Source: JAFDZV01 sp966128725
Lineage (GTDB): Bacteria > Bacteroidota > Ignavibacteria > OLB7
Direction: 5' to 3'
Assembly (NCBI GenBank): GCA_966128725.1
Contig: CBHYLN010000158.1
Coordinates: 1 to 11,383 of the forward strand
DNA: 11,383 nt
Position 1 is the stretch's first letter, and each line of letters begins with the position of its first letter. Of this stretch, positions 1 to 11,383 are shown piece after piece. Below the pieces are notes generated by a model that saw nothing but the letters and a program-made list of their open reading frames with translations, had not been told where the DNA came from and made no database searches. The position numbers and the translations under genes are program-made.

Positions 1-18
1 GTCGAGATCGAGCGCTAG
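1..18 (+). CDS. Possible 3' end of an upstream gene, perhaps nusG (partial)
   Basis: The first five codons read Val-Glu-Ile-Glu-Arg and are followed by TAG at 16-18. In most bacteria nusG lies directly upstream of rplK, and NusG proteins usually end in a short stretch containing Pro-Val-Glu-hydrophobic-Glu. The visible tail fits that position and pattern, but five codons cannot identify a gene. The call rests mainly on gene order, and the reading frame could be accidental. Confidence 0.3.
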   Translation, partial: VEIER

Positions 19-121
19 CCGTCGTTCGTCGCCAGCATCTCCTGCCGTACGTGCCCGATCCCCGATCGGCGTGGCTTACGATTTTTAGATCCGATTAAAC
101 AGCAATACAGAGTACGTTCTC

Positions 122-547
122 ATGGCCAAGAAACTCCTCGGCACCTTCAAGCTCCAGATCCCGGCCGGCCAGGCAACCATGGCGCCCCCGGTAGGCCCGG
201 CCTTCGGTCAGCGTGGCCTTAACGGCATGGAGTTCGTGAAGCAGTTCAACGCGAAGACCCAGAAGGACGGCGGCATCCTGACGCCGGCTCTGGTGAGCTT
301 CTACTCCGACAAGTCCTTCACGTTTGTTGTGAAGAGCCCGCCCGCGGCGGTGTTGATCATCAAGTCGATGGGCATTCCCAAGGGCTCGGCCGAGCCGAAT
401 CGCAACAAGGTTGGCGCGATTACGATGGCCCAGTTGGAGGAGATCGCCAAGACGAAGATGGAGGATCTCAACTGCGACACGATGGAGAGCGCCCTTTCGA
501 TGCTCGCCGGAACTGCTCGCTCGATGGGTGTGACGGTAGAGGGATAA
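122..547 (+). CDS. rplK: 50S ribosomal protein L11 (uL11)
   Basis: L11 binds the GTPase-associated region of 23S rRNA at the base of the ribosomal stalk and takes part in factor-dependent GTP hydrolysis and the stringent response. The protein is 141 residues, the usual length. The N-terminal domain has the signature PPVGPAFGQRGLN (22-34) and the SDKSFTFVVKSPP strand (62-74). The rRNA-binding C-terminal domain ends with an ALSMLAGTARSMGV-type helix (124-137). The ATG at 122 gives the canonical MAKK start. No Shine-Dalgarno sequence precedes it; the upstream bases are AT-rich. It is first in the cluster within this window, 96 b before rplA, the normal L11-L1 order. Nothing suggests truncation or transfer. 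Confidence 0.98.
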   Translation: MAKKLLGTFKLQIPAGQATMAPPVGPAFGQRGLNGMEFVKQFNAKTQKDGGILTPALVSFYSDKSFTFVVKSPPAAVLIIKSMGIPKGSAEPNRNKVGAITMAQLEEIAKTKMEDLNCDTMESALSMLAGTARSMGVTVEG

Positions 548-555
548 TCCCCCGG

Positions 556-597
556 CAGCCCGGTCGTCAGCAGTCGGCGCAATTGCGTACCCGGCTG
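556..597 (+). other. Weak inverted repeat in the rplK-rplA spacer
   Basis: CAGCC (556-560) can pair with GGCTG (593-597). After one C-C mismatch, GGT (562-564) can pair with ACC (589-591). The enclosed loop includes the 10-base palindrome CGCAATTGCG (578-587). There is no following T-run, so it is not a clear intrinsic terminator. It may be a minor mRNA fold between rplK and rplA, or chance pairing in GC-rich DNA. Confidence 0.25.
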
Positions 598-643
598 GCA
601 GAACATCGATTACAACAACGTTTCCGATACTAGTCTCACAGAT

Positions 644-1354
644 ATGGCACATCGTAGCAAGCGGTTCTCGAGCCTGGCCAAGAAGATCACTCCGGAGAAG
701 TTCTATACGCTTCCGGACGCCATCCAGTTGGTTAAGGACAATGCCACGGCCAAGTTCGACGAATCCGTCGACATCGCCATCCGCCTGGGCGTCGATCCGC
801 GTAAGGCGGATCAGCTTGTGCGCGGCACCGTTGCCCTGCCGCATGGCATCGGCAAAACCGTGCGTGTGCTTGTGGTGGCACGTGATGCCAAGCAGGCCGA
901 GGCACGCGAGGCCGGCGCCGATGTGGTTGGCTTCGAGGATGTGCTGGAGCGGATCAAGGGCGGCTGGACCGACGTCGACGTCGTGATCGCCACGCCCGAC
1001 GTGATGGGCGAGCTCGGCAAGCTGGGCAAGATCCTGGGTCCGCGCGGCCTGATGCCGAACCCGAAGTCCGGCACGGTTACCATGGACGTCGCCACGGCCG
1101 TCAACGAAGTGAAGGCCGGCAAGATCGAATACCGTGTCGATCGCTCCGGCATCGTGCACGCCTCGATCGGCAAGGCCTCGTTCCCGGCCGACAAGCTGCT
1201 CGACAACATTCACAGCCTGATGGGCAGCGTGATGCGCAACAAGCCGCAGAGCTCCAAGGGCAAGTACGTCCGCGGAATCACGCTCAGCTCCACGATGGGC
1301 CCTGGTGTGCCGATCGAAGAGGCAGTGATGTCGCACGCCGGCGACAAGCACTAA
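644..1354 (+). CDS. rplA: 50S ribosomal protein L1 (uL1)
   Basis: L1 forms the mobile L1 stalk of the large subunit, which helps release deacylated tRNA from the E site. In many bacteria it also represses its own L11-L1 mRNA. The protein is 236 residues, close to the E. coli length of 234. Domain I carries GTVALPHGIGK (61-71), the conserved rRNA-binding stretch. The second signature, LGPRGLMPNPKSGT (131-144), is intact, and the C-terminal segment returns to domain I as expected. The ATG at 644 gives the typical MAHRSKRF start. The bases before it are AT-rich, with no Shine-Dalgarno sequence. A 317 b structured spacer separates it from rplJ, so the L11-L1 and L10-L12 pairs may be regulated separately. 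Confidence 0.98.
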   Translation: MAHRSKRFSSLAKKITPEKFYTLPDAIQLVKDNATAKFDESVDIAIRLGVDPRKADQLVRGTVALPHGIGKTVRVLVVARDAKQAEAREAGADVVGFEDVLERIKGGWTDVDVVIATPDVMGELGKLGKILGPRGLMPNPKSGTVTMDVATAVNEVKAGKIEYRVDRSGIVHASIGKASFPADKLLDNIHSLMGSVMRNKPQSSKGKYVRGITLSSTMGPGVPIEEAVMSHAGDKH

Positions 1355-1370
1355 GGAAATAGGGATCGAC

Positions 1371-1418
1371 GAACAACGAACGCGAACGGCTGCAATGGCC
1401 TGATCGCGAACGTTGTTC
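1371..1418 (+). other. Long hairpin downstream of rplA
   Basis: GAACAACG (1371-1378) pairs with CGTTGTTC (1411-1418). Beyond a symmetric AA/AA internal loop, CGCGA (1381-1385) pairs with TCGCG (1404-1408), giving 13 bp around an 18-base loop. A short GGC/GCC pair is possible inside the loop. No T-run follows (the next bases are CTCGTCATCC), so it is not a standard intrinsic terminator. An RNase processing site, a 3'-end stabiliser for the rplK-rplA mRNA, or a protein-binding site are possible. Confidence 0.6.
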
Positions 1419-1530
1419 CTCGTCATCCGGAAGATTTACGCACTCGCCTCGGTTGGGATTCCGCGCCGGTCCCCGGTGCTGAATTGCCGATCGACTATCG
1501 TCAACCGCCCAATGCGGTATGCGGCAATGG

Positions 1531-1577
1531 GCTTCGCGGTGCAGGAGGGGAGCTTCCCCTAATACGACCGACGAGGC
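1531..1577 (+). promoter_or_regulatory. Candidate L10-leader-like RNA element
   Basis: GCTTCG (1531-1536) pairs with CGAGGC (1572-1577) with one G-U pair. CGGT (1537-1540) pairs with ACCG (1567-1570), leaving A1571 as a single bulge. Inside is an asymmetric loop and a hairpin, AGGGGA (1546-1551) with TCCCCT (1555-1560) around a three-base loop, followed by AATACG. From memory, known L10 leaders share this arrangement: an inner hairpin, then a TAAT-like 3' internal loop, then a stem strand ending near CGAGG. The position upstream of rplJ also fits. The classic kink-turn is not clearly recreated, so this may be a divergent form or chance pairing. Confidence 0.45.
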
Positions 1578-1648
1578 AGCTTCACCATCTGCTGTGTGCA
1601 TGTTCGCGGCGAGCGGTTGTTGGATGGAACCCGCTAACTCATTGACCG

Positions 1649-1665
1649 AAGAGAGTACTTCTCTT
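1649..1665 (+). promoter_or_regulatory. Hairpin immediately before the rplJ start codon
   Basis: AAGAGA (1649-1654) pairs perfectly with TCTCTT (1660-1665) around the loop GTACT. The stem ends six bases before the ATG at 1672, inside the region the ribosome covers at initiation. It could modulate L10 synthesis when the upstream leader refolds. The stem is only 6 bp and mostly A-T/G-C alternating, so its stability is modest. Confidence 0.4.
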
Positions 1666-1671
1666 ACCAGT

Positions 1672-2205
1672 ATGACCAAGAATAAGAAAGAAGAAGTCGT
1701 AGCCGAAGTCGCTGCCCTCCTCGAAGGCGCCAGCGGTGTGTACTCGATCGACTTCACGGGACTGACCGTGGCCGAGGCGATTCGTCTTCGTCGTGCGTTC
1801 AAGAAGGTGGGGGTCTCGTACAAGGTTGCGAAGAACACACTGATCAAGCGTGCCTTGAATCAGGTTGGCGGATACGATCATGTCATCGACAAGTTCGTTG
1901 GCCAGACCGGTATCGCCGTCGGTTATGACGATCCGGCCGCTCCGGCGCGGGTTCTGAAGGAGTTCATCGACCCCAAGGTCGAGATTCCGAAGCTGAACTT
2001 CGCGCTTATCGAGCGAGAGGTGATGGATGGCTCGAAGCTTGCGCAGATCGCGGCAATGCCGTCGCGCAAGGACCTTCTGGGCTCCATCGTCGGATCGCTG
2101 GACGCTCCTGTCTCCGGCATCGTTGGCGCTATCAACGCCGTGATGCGCGACCTGGCCTCGGTGCTCGAGGAAGTCGCAAAGAAGAAGGAGGGCGCTGCGG
2201 CCTAA
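1672..2205 (+). CDS. rplJ: 50S ribosomal protein L10 (uL10)
   Basis: L10 anchors the L12 dimers to 23S rRNA and forms the base of the ribosomal stalk. With L12 it can repress its own mRNA. From the ATG at 1672 the protein is 177 residues. The N-terminal rRNA-binding domain has RRAFKKVGVSYKVAKNTLIK (41-60). The MPSRKDLLGSIVGSLDAPVSG block (129-149) leads to a C-terminal helix (about 150-175) where L12 dimers dock, ending in a Lys/Ala-rich tail. The frame is open upstream to an ATG at 1519. However, those 51 extra residues look nothing like L10, and MTKNKKEEVV is the normal N-terminus. There is no Shine-Dalgarno sequence; a small hairpin precedes the start. The 94 b gap to rplL is normal for this pair. 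Confidence 0.97.
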   Translation: MTKNKKEEVVAEVAALLEGASGVYSIDFTGLTVAEAIRLRRAFKKVGVSYKVAKNTLIKRALNQVGGYDHVIDKFVGQTGIAVGYDDPAAPARVLKEFIDPKVEIPKLNFALIEREVMDGSKLAQIAAMPSRKDLLGSIVGSLDAPVSGIVGAINAVMRDLASVLEEVAKKKEGAAA

Positions 2206-2216
2206 GTGCGGCAGTG

Positions 2217-2248
2217 CCGGTCATGTGCGTGGGCATGCCCCGCGCCGG
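2217..2248 (+). other. Hairpin in the rplJ-rplL spacer
   Basis: GCG (2227-2229) and GGG (2231-2233) pair with CCC (2238-2240) and CGC (2241-2243), with a bulged T2230 and a CATG loop. The outer CCGG (2217-2220) can pair with CCGG (2245-2248). The rest of this 94 b spacer becomes A-rich toward the rplL ATG. No T-run follows. L12 is needed in several copies per L10, so a structure here that affects rplL translation or mRNA stability is plausible but unproven. Confidence 0.4.
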
Positions 2249-2299
2249 AACCCATACGAAAGAATATCAACGTACACGCTAAATCAAGAAAACGCAGCA

Positions 2300-2671
2300 A
2301 TGGCTAACATCGAAGAACTCGTCGAAACGATCGGCAATCTCACCCTTCTCGAGGCTTCCGAGCTGAAGAAGGCCCTTGAGGACAAGTTTGGCGTAACCGC
2401 CGCGGCCCCCATGATGATGCAGGCCGGCCCGGCCACTGCACCCCCGGTTGTGGAAGAGCAGACCGAATTCAACGTTGAGCTGACCGACGGCGGCGCCTCG
2501 AAGATCAACGTGATCAAGGCGGTCCGTGAGATCACCGGCCTGGGTCTGAAGGAAGCCAAGGACCTGGTCGAAGGCGCTCCGAAGATCGTGAAGGAGAGCG
2601 CCACCAAGGAAGAGGCCGAGCAGCTGAAGAAGAAGCTCGAAGAGGCTGGCGCCAAGGTTACCCTGAAGTAA
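2300..2671 (+). CDS. rplL: 50S ribosomal protein L7/L12 (bL12)
   Basis: L12 is the multicopy stalk protein that recruits and stimulates translation GTPases such as EF-Tu, EF-G and IF2. From the ATG at 2300 the protein is 123 residues, typical of the family. The N-terminal dimerisation and L10-binding domain spans about 1-30. The Ala/Pro-rich hinge (31-53) contains three consecutive Met residues (38-40). The factor-binding C-terminal domain spans about 54-123 and includes INVIKAVREITGLGLKEAKD (69-88). The frame is open upstream to an ATG at 2225, but the extra 25 residues are not L12-like and MANIEELVE is canonical. The start lies in an A-rich context without a Shine-Dalgarno sequence. A 472 b spacer follows before rpoB. 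Confidence 0.98.
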   Translation: MANIEELVETIGNLTLLEASELKKALEDKFGVTAAAPMMMQAGPATAPPVVEEQTEFNVELTDGGASKINVIKAVREITGLGLKEAKDLVEGAPKIVKESATKEEAEQLKKKLEEAGAKVTLK

Positions 2672-2721
2672 TCAGATGGCCAACCGTGCGCCCGCCGTGG
2701 CGAGGCTGCGTGGTTGAGCGA

Positions 2722-2727
2722 TATAAT
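2722..2727 (+). promoter_or_regulatory. TATAAT, possible -10 box of an internal promoter
   Basis: A perfect TATAAT hexamer lies 51 b after the rplL stop. I find no good -35 hexamer at 16-18 b upstream and no extended -10 TGn. The hexamer's last T is also the first base of the 2727-2780 stem. It could be a weak promoter for rpoBC or a chance match. Confidence 0.2.
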
Positions 2728-2780
2728 CTCCCCGGCCATCCCAACTCTTTGTTACAGAGAGATGCGGAAGGTCGGGGAGA
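2727..2780 (+). other. Two-part hairpin after rplL
   Basis: TCTCCCCGGCC (2727-2737) pairs with GGTCGGGGAGA (2770-2780) over 11 bp with one G-U pair. Inside, across an internal loop, CTCTTT (2745-2750) pairs with AGAGAG (2756-2761) with one G-U pair around the loop GTTAC. The bases that follow are AAAATCGTT rather than a T-run, so efficient intrinsic termination is unlikely. Partial attenuation or endonuclease processing fits the position between rplL and rpoB. Confidence 0.6.
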
Positions 2781-2818
2781 AAATCGTTATGTTCAGCGGT
2801 TTAGTTTGGGTAAGTAGG

Positions 2819-2836
2819 CACGGCAATAACGCCGTG
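2819..2836 (+). other. Short perfect hairpin in the rplL-rpoB spacer
   Basis: CACGGC (2819-2824) pairs perfectly with GCCGTG (2831-2836) around the loop AATAAC. There is no T-run downstream. Six base pairs could form by chance in a 472 b spacer, so its role is uncertain. Confidence 0.35.
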
Positions 2837-3015
2837 GTTGGCTCGTCCAGACGTTGAAGTGTTCCGTAGCGCAACTCAATTGGCATCTGTATGCTTGCGT
2901 TTCCGTTTGTTGTGCACGATTCCGAAGCTCTTGCGCTGGAGCCAGTTCCGAGACAGTCCCTGCATTATACCAGTCATCCGATCGCAATCGATACGTTTAT
3001 CCCGTGTTTCGAGCC

Positions 3016-3079
3016 GTGGATTCTTCACGGATGCTCAGTTTCGGCTTATGCCGGAGCGCGGCGTTCGTGAAGAATCCAT
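3016..3079 (+). promoter_or_regulatory. Long stem-loop in the rpoB leader
   Basis: TGGATTCTTCACG (3017-3029) pairs perfectly with CGTGAAGAATCCA (3066-3078), and G3016-T3079 adds a G-U pair. The 36-base loop folds further: GCTC (3033-3036) with GAGC (3054-3057) and CGGC (3042-3045) with GCCG (3050-3053) around TTAT. The right arm is followed by TGTCGTCTTTG, not a clean T-run. The structure ends 64 b before the rpoB GTG. A long, nearly perfect stem is a typical RNase III substrate, and a regulatory leader is also possible. It is the most regular fold in the window. Confidence 0.65.
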
Positions 3080-3130
3080 TGTCGTCTTTGAGAAGAAGCG
3101 GAGAGTGGATGACAACCTTCCTATATGACC

Positions 3131-3135
3131 GGAGG
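3131..3135 (+). promoter_or_regulatory. Ribosome-binding site of rpoB
   Basis: A perfect GGAGG lies eight bases before the GTG at 3144 and fixes that codon as the rpoB start. It contrasts with the four upstream ribosomal-protein genes, which lack such a motif. Confidence 0.85.
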
Positions 3136-3143
3136 TATCAGTA

Positions 3144-6980
<3,837 letters not shown>

Positions 6981-6981
6981 A

Positions 6982-7028
6982 CGCAAAACTCAGAAATGCG
7001 GGGAGCAAGTCCGGCATTTCGAGTTGCG
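6982..7028 (+). other. Bulged hairpin just after the rpoB stop
   Basis: GAAATGC (6993-6999) pairs perfectly with GCATTTC (7014-7020). Beyond a bulged A6992, CTC (6989-6991) pairs with GAG (7021-7023). CGCAA (6982-6986) then pairs with TTGCG (7024-7028) after two bulged A bases, giving about 15 bp that begin directly behind the stop codon. The following bases, AATCCCAGG, are not a T-run, so full termination is unlikely, and rpoC needs read-through. It may be a processing or stability element, or part of the repeat-like block that follows. Confidence 0.55.
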
Positions 7029-7059
7029 AATCCCAGGTCGGCCTTTCGGCGCTAGTCCA

Positions 7060-7138
7060 AAATTCATGATGCGGTGCAGCCCGGCTGCCTTCGTGCTTCG
7101 GGCTTCCGCATTCTGAATTTCGCCTTTTGAATTTTGAA
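7060..7138. repeat. Imperfect inverted repeat with AT-rich tail in the rpoB-rpoC spacer
   Basis: AAATTCA (7060-7066) pairs with TGAATTT (7114-7120), ATGCGG (7069-7074) with CCGCAT (7106-7111) and GCCCG (7079-7083) with CGGGC (7099-7103), separated by small internal loops. Directly after come two tandem copies of TTTTGAA (7125-7131 and 7132-7138). The composition, with AAATTC/GAATTT words and a GC-rich core, differs from the flanking genes. It resembles dispersed intergenic repeats seen in some bacterial genomes. Only one copy is visible here, so membership of a repeat family is inference. Confidence 0.5.
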
Positions 7139-7157
7139 CTTCAGACAGACATACATC

Positions 7158-7162
7158 GGGAG
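7158..7162 (+). promoter_or_regulatory. Ribosome-binding site of rpoC
   Basis: GGGAG lies six bases before the GTG at 7169. Together with the RpoC-like sequence that follows, it decides the rpoC start. Confidence 0.7.
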
Positions 7163-7168
7163 AGCACT

Positions 7169-11383
<4,215 letters not shown>

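Larger units (their letters stand above)
1355..1671 (+). promoter_or_regulatory. Structured rplJ leader (317 b non-coding spacer)
   Basis: No convincing gene lies here. The spacer holds a series of hairpins: a 13-bp stem at 1371-1418, ACCGC/GCGGT (1504-1518), a long bulged helix at 1531-1577 enclosing 1546-1560, AGCGGTT/AACCCGCT (1612-1635, one bulge) and AAGAGA/TCTCTT (1649-1665) just before the rplJ start. In many bacteria the region before rplJ carries an RNA element bound by the L10-L12 complex, which represses translation. The length, position and fold density fit such a leader. Its exact structure is not established here. The 5' part may instead serve rplA 3' processing. I see no convincing promoter in it. 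Confidence 0.6.
2672..3143 (+). promoter_or_regulatory. Long structured rplL-rpoB spacer
   Basis: No gene is supported in these 472 b; short open frames here have no recognisable product, and two of them overlap each other in different frames. The spacer is less GC-rich than the flanking genes. It contains a two-part hairpin (2727-2780), CACGGC/GCCGTG (2819-2836), a 14-bp stem (3016-3079) and the rpoB ribosome-binding site. In E. coli the corresponding spacer holds a partial terminator and an RNase III site that set the ratio of ribosomal protein to polymerase. This spacer is longer and sits in the same place, so a similar role is a reasonable inference. The stretch 2837-3010 shows nothing firm. 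Confidence 0.6.

Noticed and set aside
53..86. Possible intrinsic terminator upstream of rplK (CCGATC/GATCGG stem, then five T bases)
   Set aside because: The stem is only 6 bp with a three-base loop, and the T-run begins 12 bases after the stem ends rather than directly behind it. A break between nusG and rplK would also be unusual.
95..1426. A 443-codon minus-strand frame across rplK and rplA
   Set aside because: It spans two definite genes and their spacer, and its composition matches an antisense shadow.
1519..1671. N-terminal extension of L10 from an in-frame ATG at 1519
   Set aside because: The 51 extra residues do not resemble L10, the region folds as a leader RNA, and the ATG at 1672 gives the family's normal N-terminus.
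2225..2299. N-terminal extension of L12 from an in-frame ATG at 2225
   Set aside because: The 25 extra residues are unlike L12, and the ATG at 2300 gives the canonical start.
2793..2812. Bacteroidota-type promoter in the stretch containing TTAGTTTG
   Set aside because: It differs from the TAnnTTTG -7 motif at the second position, and no TTTG -33 element lies at the right distance.

Overview
This window holds the conserved bacterial L11-L1-L10-L12-RNA polymerase cluster, all on the + strand: rplK, rplA, rplJ, rplL, rpoB and most of rpoC. The rpoC frame is still open at the window's 3' edge. The first 18 bases look like the last codons of an upstream gene, and nusG is the usual neighbour. All six main proteins are intact, of normal length, and keep their catalytic or binding residues. 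I see no mobile-element gene, CRISPR array, tRNA, rRNA or new defence or metabolic system.

Lineage: RpoB has the flap-region insert (about residues 910-1045) and the RpoC C-terminal region (charged Ala/Pro linker, then the ITQASLTTESF block) that I associate with the Bacteroidota/Chlorobiota (FCB) group. The DNA is GC-rich with strong G/C third-position preference, which points to a high-GC member or relative of that group. This is inference from remembered family sequences, not a phylogeny.

Layout: possible nusG tail (1-18); rplK (122-547); 96 b spacer; rplA (644-1354); 317 b structured rplJ leader; rplJ (1672-2205); 94 b spacer with a hairpin; rplL (2300-2671); 472 b spacer with several strong inverted repeats; rpoB (3144-6980); 188 b spacer with two inverted-repeat structures and an AT-rich tail; rpoC (7169 to window end).

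The genes work together. L11 and L1 are neighbouring 50S parts. L10 with L12 dimers forms the stalk that recruits translation GTPases. RpoB and RpoC together build the RNA polymerase active site. Three features stand out. First, the spacers are large and hold repeated opportunities for RNA folding, with an L10-leader-like element before rplJ and a 14-bp stem before rpoB. Second, initiation signals split: the four ribosomal-protein genes start at ATG with no Shine-Dalgarno sequence, while rpoB and rpoC start at GTG behind good ones. Third, the rpoB-rpoC spacer resembles a dispersed repeat. All folds were paired by eye.
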